Assembly (NCBI RefSeq): GCF_009601765.2
Contig: NZ_CP045699.1
Coordinates: forward strand, 2,418,001 to 2,482,000
Length of the DNA: 64,000 nt
Direction: 5' to 3'
From: Vibrio algicola
Lineage (GTDB): Bacteria; Pseudomonadota; Gammaproteobacteria; Enterobacterales; Vibrionaceae
Shown: positions 32,738 through 47,020 of the stretch, piece after piece
How the letters are laid out: the number at the start of each line of letters is the position of its first letter
How positions within the stretch are numbered: position 1 is the first letter of the stretch
Program-made: the position numbers and the translations under genes
The notes under the pieces: generated by a model
Told to the model about the DNA's origin: nothing
Seen by the model: the letters and a program-made list of their open reading frames with translations, nothing else
Database searches by the model: none

Positions 32738-35260
32738 CTAGGAAGCACTAACCTCAACTTGGCCAGATGAACCAGAACCAGTACTGCGATAAGGCACCAC
32801 ATAGCTCTCCCCTTCATTTGGGTGGATCACTTGGTAGTACTGAGGCAAGTTAAAATTACACTTCAATTCTTCGCCTTCATGGCTATTGGTGGTGTAAAAG
32901 CGATTTACGTTACTGATCATCGCATCTTTATCACCATCAAACTGGCGATAAACTTCCACATTATTGGCTTCATCCAACACGTAAATATTAAATCCGTCAC
33001 CATCATCTTCAAAAAAGAACTGGATCAAGCCTTCACTAGCAAACGCATCCACGACATCTGGCGGTGGTAATTCTTGGTTCTTACCCGCAACCAGCACTGC
33101 CGAGCCTTGTAATTTATTACTCGAAATATTGCTGTAAAAATCAATCGAGTTCTCTAGCTTCATCACCGATACACCACGTCGTTCAAAGAATAAACCATAC
33201 ATTTGGTTTGCTACTTTGAGCACTTTAAAGCGGCGACGCTTTTCATTCTCAACCGGTTTCAAACGTAGATCGATACACTCAGCCAGCAATTGATACACCA
33301 TATTACGCATCATGCCGCGCATATTTTGGCTATAACAGAACACATCAACCGACTCTGGCGGGCGAGCGTCTTGGTGCATTTTTCCTAAAATGGTTTTCAG
33401 CGCTTCTATAATCGCATTTTGGCCCGAAAAGTGCAGTGTTCTGACTTCATGCCATGAGTTGCGATACACTAAATCGACACTGGTAACCAAACATTGCTGC
33501 TGCTCAGAAAAACTAAAGATATCAACATTCTTCTGGGCACCTTTTAACTGCTGAGTCGTTAAATTAGCCGTCGGATCGCTTTCTAGATTAATAAAAATAG
33601 ACAGCTGACTCACTTCGCACGGGCTACCTAGGGCTTGCATGGTCGGTTGGCGTTTACGCAAAGAAAAAGTATTGCGTAAGTCACTCACCATTTGATAAAG
33701 CTTATCCATATCCAGTTGTGCATCACGAACGACAGCTTCTAGATGTGTACCTTCAGTGATCAAGCCATTAAAAAATGCCCACGCCACTAATTTACTTAAA
33801 TATTGATTATGCTCTAACGGTGCTTTTCCTAATATTTCATAAGGATCAAGCGCATGTTTATACAGATACCAGCCCGGTTGATTAGTTCGTCCTTGCGGTA
33901 CTTGAATAAAGGTTAAATTAGGTTCATGTAAATCAGGCGATATTTGTGAATTTAATAATGTCACTTTGCCTGGCAGAGTTTCAAATGCAGCGTACAGTTT
34001 ACGCGCCAAAATACTAATATCTTGCGGGCTTATCGCCGAGGTAATGTCATGGCGACGGGCAAATTGGATCAAATTACGGTAGCTCAGCATTAAAGCATCA
34101 AGCAACTCGTGATGTACCTTTTTTACTTGTTCCACTTTCCAATGGCGACGGTTGTCTAATTCTTCAATCAGCGCATCAGACCAGCCCCAATCGGAAACCA
34201 AATCTTGAATCGCCGAATGACGCCACGCAACATGGTTGTCCCCTGCCGAACGGGATAATTTTTCATGCGTTTTTAAATAGAAACAGCGACGCACTAACTC
34301 TAGTCGGCGTTGATCGCCAATACGTTCAAGATAACGAGTCACTTTTTCCAGCATTAGATAATAACTATCCATGCCATATTCTTTCTGCTCGCAGGCAAAA
34401 AATCGACGCTTAGTATCAACACTCAATAATTGAGGATTTGGGTACTCCCAAGAATAAGACTCCAATAAAATCGCTTTCAAAACTGATTTGTAAGGTGAAT
34501 CGATACTTTTATATAGCTGCCACAGGTTGGATCCAAAATACTCTTCTGCAGGAATACGGTGCAACTGACCAAAGTCGATCCATTCAGAACAATCTAGCTG
34601 GCCACTTCCACACAGTTGCTCGACATATTCGTCGTAGCACTCTTCCATTTCAGGTGGCACGATTTTCCATAGCAATCGTTGCCCAGCAAGACGAACCGCT
34701 GAACGATAAAATTCATCTAACAATAAAAGGTGTTGCGATGAGCCACAATTATCACCAGTCATTTCTTCAGATTGATTAGTACGAAAACGATTTTCATCCA
34801 TTAAGAAGAAATTGGCTTCAACACCAAAGCCTTTCGCCCATTCAGTAACGGCTAAACATTTGTTGCTCAACAGAACCCTATCTTCCAATCGCATTTCTGA
34901 TGAGATACACACCCAAATATCTAAATCACTTGAAGAACTTTGCCCTACCGACGAAGTGCTTCCCATGGTGTATAAAGAACGAATATGTTGAGTTGGATCA
35001 GAATGGCTTACTGTTGCCTCATAACCCAACATATCGAGCAATAACTGCTGCTGAATATCAGTCAGGGTAAAGTTTGCAATACCACTCGGCGTGTTATCGC
35101 CAGAAAAACCTGGTAGCTGAGTATGATTGAAGTGCAATAGCGTAGGAATAAGGTGGAAAACTTGTTGGCTGGTTTTATCCATCAATGACAAAGCTCGCTC
35201 AATCCTTTGCTGATTAAGCGCATCTAGCTTTTGTATTAATGATTGGGTGTATGCCTGCAA
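32738..35260 (-). CDS. cyaA: Class I adenylate cyclase
   Basis: An 840-aa enzyme making cAMP from ATP, the signal for CRP. The catalytic nucleotidyltransferase-like motif is MGSTSSVGQSSSSDLDIWVC in the N-terminal half; the C-terminal half is the glucose/PTS-responsive region. The length is close to the E. coli 848 aa. It is divergent from hemC, as in E. coli, with a CRP-like site in the shared control region, suggesting feedback by cAMP-CRP. Confidence 0.97.
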   Translation of the reverse strand: MQAYTQSLIQKLDALNQQRIERALSLMDKTSQQVFHLIPTLLHFNHTQLPGFSGDNTPSGIANFTLTDIQQQLLLDMLGYEATVSHSDPTQHIRSLYTMGSTSSVGQSSSSDLDIWVCISSEMRLEDRVLLSNKCLAVTEWAKGFGVEANFFLMDENRFRTNQSEEMTGDNCGSSQHLLLLDEFYRSAVRLAGQRLLWKIVPPEMEECYDEYVEQLCGSGQLDCSEWIDFGQLHRIPAEEYFGSNLWQLYKSIDSPYKSVLKAILLESYSWEYPNPQLLSVDTKRRFFACEQKEYGMDSYYLMLEKVTRYLERIGDQRRLELVRRCFYLKTHEKLSRSAGDNHVAWRHSAIQDLVSDWGWSDALIEELDNRRHWKVEQVKKVHHELLDALMLSYRNLIQFARRHDITSAISPQDISILARKLYAAFETLPGKVTLLNSQISPDLHEPNLTFIQVPQGRTNQPGWYLYKHALDPYEILGKAPLEHNQYLSKLVAWAFFNGLITEGTHLEAVVRDAQLDMDKLYQMVSDLRNTFSLRKRQPTMQALGSPCEVSQLSIFINLESDPTANLTTQQLKGAQKNVDIFSFSEQQQCLVTSVDLVYRNSWHEVRTLHFSGQNAIIEALKTILGKMHQDARPPESVDVFCYSQNMRGMMRNMVYQLLAECIDLRLKPVENEKRRRFKVLKVANQMYGLFFERRGVSVMKLENSIDFYSNISSNKLQGSAVLVAGKNQELPPPDVVDAFASEGLIQFFFEDDGDGFNIYVLDEANNVEVYRQFDGDKDAMISNVNRFYTTNSHEGEELKCNFNLPQYYQVIHPNEGESYVVPYRSTGSGSSGQVEVSAS

Positions 35261-35324
35261 GATAAATTCCTAGCACTACTATATGAATAAGAGAACCTTG
35301 GCTTACTATTGTGGAGCAAGCTAA

Positions 35325-35346
35325 AACTGTGATCAATCTAACACTT
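35325..35346. promoter_or_regulatory. CRP-like site between cyaA and hemC
   Basis: AACTGTGATCAATCTAACACTT has a perfect TGTGA arm, a 6-bp spacer and a TAACA arm (one mismatch to TCACA). It is 65 bp upstream of cyaA. In E. coli cyaA is repressed by cAMP-CRP from a similarly placed site. Confidence 0.55.
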
Positions 35347-35516
35347 TTTTATAAAAGGGTAAACATTATACAACTTTATCATCCTACCACTTTAGTCTCT
35401 ATCACCTATTTACCTATGCTTATCGGTTGTTTATCAAAATTTTGGCGCTAAAAGTAAGCGTTTTAAGTTAAGAATGTTAGGATGAGTAATAACAAAATTG
35501 ATTAAAAAGGTTCCTT

Positions 35517-36452
35517 ATGTCTACCACTCCAATTCGTATCGCGACTCGAAAAAGCCCTCTCGCTCTATGGCAAGCTTATTATGTTAGAGATGCCTTACAG
35601 CAAGCTCATCCGGGCCTAGAAGTAGAACTAGTCACGATGGTAACTAAAGGGGATATTATCTTAGACACTCCTTTGGCAAAAGTTGGTGGTAAAGGTTTAT
35701 TCGTTAAAGAACTCGAAGTAGCAATGCTAGAAGGACGCGCCGATTTAGCCGTGCATTCAATGAAAGATGTACCTGTCGATTTTCCTGACGGTTTAGGCCT
35801 AGTCACCATTTGTGAACGCGAAGATCCGCGCGATGCTTTTGTGTCAAGCACCTACCCTAACGTCGATGCGCTGCCACAAGGTGCGGTGGTTGGTACTTGT
35901 AGCTTACGTCGCCAATGCCAATTAAAAGAACGTCGCCCTGATCTGATCATCAAAGATTTACGTGGCAACGTCGGAACCCGCTTAGGGAAACTCGATGCCG
36001 GTGAATATGATGCGATCGTATTAGCTGCGGCAGGTCTAAAGCGTCTCAAACTTGAAGATCGCATTCGTAGCTTTATTGAACCAGAAGAATCTCTGCCAGC
36101 AGTAGGCCAAGGCGCAGTTGGGATTGAATGCCGACTGGATGATGAACGTTTACTAAAACTGCTTGCTCCTCTCAATCATACCGACACCCAAGACCGAGTA
36201 TTATGTGAGCGCGCCATGAACCTCACACTTGAAGGCGGTTGTCAGGTACCGATTGGTAGCTACTCACTATTAGATGGCGACAATATCTGGCTACGCGGTT
36301 TAGTGGGCGAACCGGATGGCTCAACGATTATTCGTGGTGAAGTCCGCGGTTTACGTAAGGATGCAGAACAACTGGGCGTCACGCTTGCCAATCAATTACT
36401 CAATGATGGCGCTAAAGTAATCTTAGAAAAACTGTACGCTGATCACGACTAA
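35517..36452 (+). CDS. hemC: Hydroxymethylbilane synthase (porphobilinogen deaminase)
   Basis: A 311-aa enzyme that links four porphobilinogens into hydroxymethylbilane. The dipyrromethane cofactor is attached to Cys242, in [13 protein letters not shown]. Conserved [21 protein letters not shown] and [11 protein letters not shown] segments bind the cofactor and substrate carboxylates. It is first of the hemCDXY operon; hemD begins 2 bp after its stop. Confidence 0.97.
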   Translation: MSTTPIRIATRKSPLALWQAYYVRDALQQAHPGLEVELVTMVTKGDIILDTPLAKVGGKGLFVKELEVAMLEGRADLAVHSMKDVPVDFPDGLGLVTICEREDPRDAFVSSTYPNVDALPQGAVVGTCSLRRQCQLKERRPDLIIKDLRGNVGTRLGKLDAGEYDAIVLAAAGLKRLKLEDRIRSFIEPEESLPAVGQGAVGIECRLDDERLLKLLAPLNHTDTQDRVLCERAMNLTLEGGCQVPIGSYSLLDGDNIWLRGLVGEPDGSTIIRGEVRGLRKDAEQLGVTLANQLLNDGAKVILEKLYADHD

Positions 36453-36454
36453 CG

Positions 36455-37216
36455 ATGAGTGTTCTGGTAACTCGTCCAGGAGAGGATGGCGCGGATTTAT
36501 GCTATCAATTAAGCAGACTCGGTATTGAGAGTCAGCACCACCCTCTTTTGCGATTTGAGCAAGGAAAAGATAACGAAACACTTCACTGCACCCTTAAGCA
36601 TTGCGATATTGTCATCGCGGTCAGCCAATATGCAGTTCATTGGGCTTATCAGACTTTAAAGCAACAACACCGCCCATTTCCCTCGCAGATCCACTACTTT
36701 GCTATTGGAAATAAAACGGCGCAATTATTACAGCAATACAGTGCGCAGCGTGTTATCTCACCTAAAATCAGTGACAGTGAACACTTACTGGACTTACCAG
36801 CTTTGAAGTTAGTCAAAAATCAGCGTATTTTAATTCTAAGGGGTAATGGTGGGCGCGAGTTAATTTATCAAACTCTACAACAACGTGGAGCGTCTGTTGA
36901 TTACAGCGAAATCTATCAACGATCTTATTTGCCCATAACTAAAGACGTATTTTCGCAGTGGCAATTAGCCAATATCAAACAATTAGTCGTCACCAGTAGT
37001 GACCAATTACATTACCTAATTTCACACACACCGAATGATTACCTAGCTTGGATAAAACAGCTAAAACTTTATCTCCCAAGTATACGTATTGAGCAACAAG
37101 CAAAACAACTTGGTTTTTCGCATATAATAAATACAGGAAGTGCCGCTAATTCAGTTTTACTGGAATACATTAGCGGAAAAACTAATACAGTAGGATCAAA
37201 ATATGACCGACAATAA
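36455..37216 (+). CDS. hemD: Uroporphyrinogen-III synthase
   Basis: A 253-aa enzyme that cyclises and inverts ring D of hydroxymethylbilane. This family has low sequence identity; recognisable parts are the start SVLVTRPGEDGADLCYQLS, RILILRGNGGRELIYQTLQ and the SSDQLHYL segment. Its position between hemC and hemX supports the call. It overlaps the start of hemX by 14 bp. Confidence 0.9.
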   Translation: MSVLVTRPGEDGADLCYQLSRLGIESQHHPLLRFEQGKDNETLHCTLKHCDIVIAVSQYAVHWAYQTLKQQHRPFPSQIHYFAIGNKTAQLLQQYSAQRVISPKISDSEHLLDLPALKLVKNQRILILRGNGGRELIYQTLQQRGASVDYSEIYQRSYLPITKDVFSQWQLANIKQLVVTSSDQLHYLISHTPNDYLAWIKQLKLYLPSIRIEQQAKQLGFSHIINTGSAANSVLLEYISGKTNTVGSKYDRQ

Positions 37217-38309
37217 TTCAACCAACGCTGCCGTCACCCAAACAAGCCAAGCTTCTCATTCAGCGGCAAGCAATAAAAAAACCAAAAAGCCCGGCAGCAA
37301 GCGAGCGACTGCAGCAATTATATTGGCATTATTGGTTGCCGGTTCCGTTGTCGCCTATGAGCAATATCAATATACCCAAAATCAAAAAACGATTGGCAAA
37401 CTCAGCGCGCAAGTTACTCAATTACAAAATAATATAAACCAACAACTGCAAGACAATAAGCAACAGTTTCAAAAAGACAGTCAGCACTTGATCCACAAAG
37501 TGGGCACCAATAGCGAGCAGCAACAAAAGAGCATCAAAAGTTTGCAGCTTGCCTTAGCCGATATAAAAGGTCGCAGTCCAAACGATTGGTTATTAGCCGA
37601 AGCGGACTACTTAACTAAAATGGCCGGCAGAAAGCTATTTTTAGAACATGACATTGAATCTGCGACTCAACTAATGCAATCGGCCGATCAACGTATCGCC
37701 GCTTTAAACGATCCAAGCTTAGTCAGCTTACGCAAATCGATGGCAGAAGATATCACCCAACTAAAATCCTTACCTATTATTGACCGTGATGGACTAATCA
37801 TAAATTTAATTAGCCTACAAACTGAAATTGACAAGCTTCCATTAGCCAATTCACTGCTACCTAAAGAAGAGAAAAAACAAGATATTGCGGTATCGGAAGA
37901 CATCAATGATTGGCAAGATAACCTGCTCACATCAGTCAAAGATTTTACCGGTCATTTCATTACCTTCAGAACGCGTGATGGCAATGCTACCCCACTACTG
38001 TCACCTGAACAGCACTTTTATTTTAAAGAAAATATGAAGGCAAAATTAGAGGGGGCAATTAAAGGGGTCAATGTCGAAAATAATGATATTTATCAAGCAT
38101 CTTTGCAAGCAGCACTGGATTGGTCGAATAAATACTTCAATCAACATTCATTGAAAGTACAGAAATTCGAACAAGCCTTACGTCAACTAAAAGAAAAAAA
38201 TATTACCGTAAACTATCCGGTTAAGCTTAAATCTCAAAAGCCATTAACCGATGTTATTTCCGATCGTTTACGTCGCTCAGTCACTGTTGTGGGTAAAGGA
38301 GATAAATAA
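37203..38309 (+). CDS. hemX: HemX-like membrane protein
   Basis: A 368-aa protein with a Lys-rich cytoplasmic N-terminus, one membrane helix at about 34-50 (TAAIILALLVAGSVVAY) and a Gln-rich coiled coil. A periplasmic HemX/YtfN-type domain (NDWLLAEADYLTKMAGRKLF) follows. It was once annotated as a uroporphyrinogen methyltransferase, but it has no methyltransferase motif and its role is unclear. It overlaps hemD by 14 bp and hemY by 1 bp (TAATG). Confidence 0.88.
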   Translation: MTDNNSTNAAVTQTSQASHSAASNKKTKKPGSKRATAAIILALLVAGSVVAYEQYQYTQNQKTIGKLSAQVTQLQNNINQQLQDNKQQFQKDSQHLIHKVGTNSEQQQKSIKSLQLALADIKGRSPNDWLLAEADYLTKMAGRKLFLEHDIESATQLMQSADQRIAALNDPSLVSLRKSMAEDITQLKSLPIIDRDGLIINLISLQTEIDKLPLANSLLPKEEKKQDIAVSEDINDWQDNLLTSVKDFTGHFITFRTRDGNATPLLSPEQHFYFKENMKAKLEGAIKGVNVENNDIYQASLQAALDWSNKYFNQHSLKVQKFEQALRQLKEKNITVNYPVKLKSQKPLTDVISDRLRRSVTVVGKGDK

Positions 38310-39490
38310 TGTTTCGATTAATTTTCCTTTTTATTGTCTTAGGCTTAGGCTTATTTGTTGGCACTCAATTTTCTGATCAACAAGGTTATGTACTGATCTC
38401 AATTGCCAACACCACAACCGAAATGAGCGTCACTACCTTAGTCATTTTTGTGGTTGGTGTATTAGCCGCTTTATACATTGCTGAAAATATTATTAAACGT
38501 GGTTTACGAGCCAGTAGTGCCACTTGGAACTGGTTTAGTGTGCGTAAATTAAAACGCGCACGTCGTTATACCAATGAAGGCATCATTAAATTATTAGAAG
38601 GCGACTGGCAAGCGGCAGAAAAAAAAGTGACTCGTTGGGCTAATCATCATGACATGCCTATCCTTTGTCATTTAATTGCCGCAGAAGCCGCGCAAGGTAT
38701 GGGTGATGAAACCAAACGTAAAAAATATCTGGCTTTAGCATTAGAACTCGACAAAAACTCTCTGGCTGTAGAGATAACCCAGATCCGCCAAATGGTAAGA
38801 AATAACCAATACGCTGATGCCCATGCTCACCTTGAAAAGTTGAAGGGTCGTTATCCCAATAACACTATTGTCTTAAATTTATTAAAGAAAACCTATCAAC
38901 ATCTGCAATTATGGACGGCGTTAGATGAACTGCTACCTAAATTAAAAAAGACCAAGCTTATTCAAAATGAAGAGTATCAAACTCTATATTATCAAGTTCA
39001 ATTAGGAAAAATGGAAGAAATTGGATCTCAAAAAGGCACCAGTGGCTTATTAGCCTATTGGAGCAATTTACCTAAAAAGCTTAAACAAGATGAGAACGTT
39101 GTCCGCTTGATGGTTGAGCAACTTATCGAGACTAAAGGCGATTCTGAGGCTTATGTGATATTAAGAGATAGCCTCAAACAATCACCTTCCGCTCTATTGT
39201 TGCCACTTCTTACCGAGATCCATTTACCGGATACCTATCCAGCCATTGTTCTATTAGAAGGAATAGTGAAAAAAAGCAAAGATCACGCCGAAGCCAACAG
39301 TACACTAGGCCAACTTTACCTTCGTGAACATAAGTGGCCTGAAGCCCAGAATGCCTTTGAACAGTCATTGAAGCAACGCGCTAGTGTTACAGATTATTCT
39401 TATCTTGCCGATGCTTTAGAGCATCAAAATATGCACCAAGCCGCGGGTGATGTATCCCGCAAAGCGTTAAGTTTAATGACTTCAAAATAG
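38309..39490 (+). CDS. hemY: HemY-like TPR membrane protein
   Basis: A 393-aa protein with two N-terminal membrane helices (MFRLIFLFIVLGLGLFVGTQ and TTLVIFVVGVLAALYIAENI). Helical TPR-type repeats follow, for example LGQLYLREHKWPEAQNAFEQ. Despite the name it is not the protoporphyrinogen oxidase of Gram-positive bacteria. It is last in hemCDXY, translationally coupled to hemX, and followed by a terminator. Confidence 0.9.
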   Translation: MFRLIFLFIVLGLGLFVGTQFSDQQGYVLISIANTTTEMSVTTLVIFVVGVLAALYIAENIIKRGLRASSATWNWFSVRKLKRARRYTNEGIIKLLEGDWQAAEKKVTRWANHHDMPILCHLIAAEAAQGMGDETKRKKYLALALELDKNSLAVEITQIRQMVRNNQYADAHAHLEKLKGRYPNNTIVLNLLKKTYQHLQLWTALDELLPKLKKTKLIQNEEYQTLYYQVQLGKMEEIGSQKGTSGLLAYWSNLPKKLKQDENVVRLMVEQLIETKGDSEAYVILRDSLKQSPSALLLPLLTEIHLPDTYPAIVLLEGIVKKSKDHAEANSTLGQLYLREHKWPEAQNAFEQSLKQRASVTDYSYLADALEHQNMHQAAGDVSRKALSLMTSK

Positions 39491-39510
39491 AAATTTAACT
39501 CAACAACCAA

Positions 39511-39542
39511 AACCTAGCCAAGCAAACGGCTAGGTTTTTTTT
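39511..39542 (+). terminator. Terminator of hemCDXY
   Basis: Stem AACCTAGCC/GGCTAGGTT with loop aagcaaac and a run of eight T, 20 bp after the hemY stop. Confidence 0.85.
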
Positions 39543-39573
39543 GCTTAAGATAAACACTCGCTAGAGGATGTTA

Positions 39574-39720
39574 TACCAATTCCATTTAATATTTGATCAA
39601 TTTGAATGCGCCGAAAAGACGCTGATCCGTCCTTGGTCGCTTGAGAAAAGGCCATCTATGGCCTTTGACACTTTTCTCTGTACTCAATTTTGAACGCTCA
39701 TTAAATTTATGGAATTGGTA
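39574..39720 (-). repeat. Dispersed hairpin element, copy D (147 bp, with terminal inverted repeats)
   Basis: It is bounded by TACCAATTCCATTTAATATT and the inverse of TACCAATTCCATAAATTTAA, with TTA on both sides (39571-39573 and 39721-39723) as a likely target duplication. The core on the minus strand matches copy C: GAGAAAAGTGTC, AAAGGCC/GGCCTTT hairpin with loop ATAGAT, CAAGCGACCAAGGACGG, GCGTCTTTTCGG. It is the best-preserved copy in the window. Confidence 0.85.
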
Positions 39721-39723
39721 TTA

Positions 39724-40240
39724 ATTAAGATCTTCAGCATAATCAAATGCCTCTGTATTCATCGAAACTCAATCTTTCTAGAATTGGTCACATCCATATC
39801 GCTCAGAAAAACAGAGCGTCACAGACTAATGTCGCCAAGATACTAAAGCCTAATCAGTTAATCTTCCAGATTGATATAAAGCATCATGCCAGCTCATCTG
39901 AAAATTTCTCAAATTACAGAATAGAGCTACATACGGTCGTGATCATGGGGTGTAGGTTGGCATATAGCCGATTTAGCGAATGAATTTGATAACGTAAACA
40001 TAATCAAACATCTCGGAACTAACTCCAATAGAGCAAGTTTGAAGAGGGTTACACCGGCAGTAACAATGGGTGGCGTTGACAATGGTTTGTTAGAATGCTC
40101 AAAAAGGTGACTCGAATGCACTCGCGGGGCTAGATAAACCCAGTTCATTGTTCGTTTTTCAGCTGGTATAAACAACATGAAACTTTGTTTATTTTCATCA
40201 AAAAACAGTTACAGAAAATTAAATTCTTAAACGTTAGATA
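39724..40240. other. Gap with an unrecognised ORF fragment
   Basis: About 517 bp between the hemY-side repeat and the tRNA-Ser terminator. A plus-strand frame is open from 39943 to a TGA at 40110 (55 codons, containing HIADLANEFDNVNIIKHLG) but starts right after a stop and has no start codon with a ribosome site. A separate 78-codon frame at 39747-39983 precedes it. The pair could be remnants of one frameshifted gene, or chance. Neither is recognised. Confidence 0.25.
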
Positions 40241-40242
40241 TG

Positions 40243-40269
40243 AAAAAACCCACTGCAAGCAGTGGGTTA
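40243..40269 (-). terminator. Terminator of rRNA operon 2 / tRNA-Ser
   Basis: Stem AACCCACTGC/GCAGTGGGTT with a 2-nt loop, followed on the minus strand by TTTTTT. It lies 11 bp past the 3' end of tRNA-Ser. Confidence 0.85.
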
Positions 40270-40279
40270 TCTCGAATAG

Positions 40280-40370
40280 TGGTGGAGGGATAGGGATTTG
40301 AACCCTAGGCCCGCTATTAACAGGCGCCGGTTTTCAAGACCGGTGCTTTCGACCACTCAGCCATCCCTCC
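40280..40370 (-). tRNA. tRNA-Ser(TGA)
   Basis: A 91-nt class II minus-strand tRNA GGAGGGATGGCTGAGTGG with a long variable arm and encoded CCA. The loop CTTGAAA gives TGA. It lies 77 bp after the operon 2 5S gene with a single terminator behind it, so it is probably the distal tRNA of that operon. Confidence 0.96.
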
Positions 40371-40447
40371 ACAAATTGTTACCATCTAAAGTCTTATTTG
40401 AGTGCTTTATACAGTATTCCATCAGTTTTAAACTGATACTTTTATTC

Positions 40448-40567
40448 AAGCCTGGCGATGTCCTACTCTCACATGGGGAAACCCCACACTACCATCGGCG
40501 CTATTGCGTTTCACTTCTGAGTTCGGCATGGAATCAGGTGGGTCCACAATGCTATGGTCGCCAAGCA
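40448..40567 (-). rRNA. rrf: 5S rRNA, operon 2
   Basis: A 120-nt minus-strand 5S gene running TGCTTGGCGACC to GCCAGGCTT, matching the proximal 5S gene of operon 1. Confidence 0.96.
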
Positions 40568-40698
40568 ATATTCTTTGTTAAGACGATTTCGTCTTAACTA
40601 ATTCGGAAAGCTGCTTTGCTAATTCGTTCTCACACAAATTCAAGTATCTATTCGTATCTTCTATTAAATCCAACAACAAAACCCTTTAGGTGTTGTAT

Positions 40699-43586
<2,888 letters not shown>

Positions 43587-43946
43587 ATACAACCCAAAAG
43601 GGTCTTATGTATGTTCAACTAAATAAGGTTTAGTTTTTTGTTTATTCAAGAGGGTAATCTTGAATAAACGATTTGCCGGACTCAATAGAACAAACCATAA
43701 ATGGTTTGTAGAATACAAGACACTTGAATGTGTGTTGTTACTCATCACTTGCAAGCAAGCAATAAGATTTGAGAACTTTTATTTTGAACAAATAACCTTG
43801 GTTATTTATTCAGTCAGCTTTCCAAATTGTTAAAGAGCAAAGAGTTATTGTTTTTACAAACGTAACACTTTTTAAAGGCTTTCAGCGACAAGAAATCCCA
43901 TTCAATAAAAATTGAATGCGAAACATCATAGAAAACACTTAAAGAG
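43587..43946 (-). promoter_or_regulatory. Spacer before 23S in operon 2, with boxA
   Basis: About 360 bp between tRNA-Val and 23S. A boxA (TTGCTCTTTAACAATTT on the minus strand) is at 43824-43840. The part from 43587 to about 43840 is nearly identical to operon 1; beyond it, toward the tRNAs, the two operons are unrelated. Confidence 0.75.
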
Positions 43947-44022
43947 TGGTGGGCGATACCGGGCTCGAACCAGTGACCCCCTGCTTGTAAGGCAGGTGCT
44001 CTCCCAACTGAGCTAATCGCCC
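43947..44022 (-). tRNA. tRNA-Val(TAC)
   Basis: A 76-nt minus-strand cloverleaf GGGCGATTAGCTCAG with encoded CCA. The loop CTTACAA gives TAC. It is the third spacer tRNA of operon 2. Confidence 0.97.
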
Positions 44023-44064
44023 ACATTTTTTTCTCACCTAAAGTAAGCATTCCCGTGGAAGGAA

Positions 44065-44140
44065 TGGTGGGTCGTGCAGGATTCGAACCTGCGACCAATT
44101 GATTAAAAGTCAACTGCTCTACCAGCTGAGCTAACGACCC
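44065..44140 (-). tRNA. tRNA-Lys(TTT)
   Basis: A 76-nt minus-strand cloverleaf GGGTCGTTAGCTCAG with encoded CCA. The loop CTTTTAA gives TTT. It is the second spacer tRNA of operon 2. Confidence 0.97.
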
Positions 44141-44173
44141 ATTTTACTACTCTCTTAATCAAAAGGAGAGAAG

Positions 44174-44249
44174 TGGTATCCCGTAGGGGAGTCGAACCCC
44201 TGTTACCGCCGTGAAAGGGCGGTGTCCTAGGCCTCTAGACGAACGGGAC
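44174..44249 (-). tRNA. tRNA-Glu(TTC)
   Basis: A 76-nt minus-strand cloverleaf GTCCCGTTCGTCTAG with encoded CCA. The loop CTTTCAC gives TTC. It is the first spacer tRNA after 16S in operon 2. Confidence 0.97.
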
Positions 44250-44364
44250 ACAGGATTTTTATTCATTTCTGAATAAAATGCGAAAGCATATGGGATGCTT
44301 TCAAACTCTTTTCTTTTCTAAACCTAATCAATCTGTGTGGGTACTCATCAAAATAATCTTTTCG

Positions 44365-45907
<1,543 letters not shown>

Positions 45908-46477
45908 AAGATTTTGATTCCCTTAATTAAAAGGGAGTGACTCAACGAATACTGACTTCAAAACTAATCTTTATCCGAAGATAAAGTGTAATTTTAAAGC
46001 TATCATCATTCCAACAGAATGATGATGAATTGACTGTGCCGAACAATAAATTGTTCAATTTGGTCACTCAGTTCATTGAAATCATTTTTGCTTCCTAAGA
46101 AGCTTTATTGATTATCATCAACGAGTGCCCACACAGATTGATAGGTTTAAATTGTTAAAGAGCAACTGTTCGTGCGACTTGCGTCTCGTCGAACAGGGCG
46201 GCCATTTTAACGATTTGATTGAGCGTGTCAAACACTTTCTTCAATCTTTTTTCGTTAACCTCTTTGAGAAGGTTATGACCTCTGACTCGTTGCGGCCGTT
46301 AGGCTGTGTGCTCCGTGTCAGTGAGGTCGCATTATAGAGATCACCGTCACATTGGCAAGGGCTTTTTTCTACTTTTTTTGACTTTTTTGATCGTTTGGTT
46401 GGTTTTTCAGCAAAAACGGCTATTAAGGTTAGTTTTCATGCTATTTTCCCCTTGTTATTACCAACTAAGGAGTCGAG
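45908..46477 (-). promoter_or_regulatory. rRNA operon 2 promoter and leader; yrdA upstream region
   Basis: On the minus strand, P1 has TTGCCA (46353-46358), 16 bp, TATAAT (46331-46336). P2 has TTGACA (46226-46231), 16 bp, TAAAAT (46204-46209). boxA is at 46149-46165. The leader hairpin is at 46002-46026. It differs from operon 1 by scattered changes and by a shorter stretch at about 46090-46105 (CTTCCTAAGAAGC). The last 100 bp before 46478 carry the plus-strand start region of yrdA. Confidence 0.85.
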
Positions 46478-47017
46478 ATGAATAATATTCGCAGCTTTAA
46501 AGGAATTAAACCCCAGCTAGAAACGGGTGTTTATGTTGATGAGACTTCAATTTTAGTTGGAGAAATCACAATTGGGCAAGATTCAAGTGTTTGGCCATTA
46601 GTTGCCGCACGTGGTGATGTTAATCATATTCACATCGGCCAACGGACCAATGTACAAGATGGTAGCATTTTGCATGTCACTCATAAAAATGACGACAACC
46701 CACACGGCTTTCCTCTTATTATTGGTAACAATGTCACCATTGGGCACAAAGTAATGCTGCATGGTTGCACTATTCATGATCGTGTTTTAGTTGGTATGGG
46801 GTCGATTATTCTCGATGGTGCCATCATTGAATCGGATGTCGTCATTGGAGCCGGCAGCTTAGTGCCTCCCAATAAGCGATTAGAGAGTGGTTACCTTTAT
46901 ATAGGCAGCCCTGTTAAGCAAGCTCGCGCCTTATCAGCTCAAGAAAGCGCATTTTTATTAAAATCAGCCGATAACTATGTTGCCACTAAAAATGACTACC
47001 TCAATGACATAAAATAG
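46478..47017 (+). CDS. yrdA: Gamma-class carbonic anhydrase-like protein YrdA
   Basis: A 179-aa left-handed beta-helix protein built of hexapeptide repeats (VGEITIGQDSSVWP, VNHIHIGQRTNVQDGSILH, NVTIGHKVMLHGCTIHD). The metal-binding histidines expected of gamma carbonic anhydrases lie in LHVTH and IGHKVMLHGC. Catalytic activity is not certain for YrdA-type members. It sits just upstream of an rRNA operon, like yrdA beside rrsD in E. coli. An AAGGAG ribosome site precedes the ATG. Confidence 0.92.
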   Translation: MNNIRSFKGIKPQLETGVYVDETSILVGEITIGQDSSVWPLVAARGDVNHIHIGQRTNVQDGSILHVTHKNDDNPHGFPLIIGNNVTIGHKVMLHGCTIHDRVLVGMGSIILDGAIIESDVVIGAGSLVPPNKRLESGYLYIGSPVKQARALSAQESAFLLKSADNYVATKNDYLNDIK

Positions 47018-47020
47018 TCA

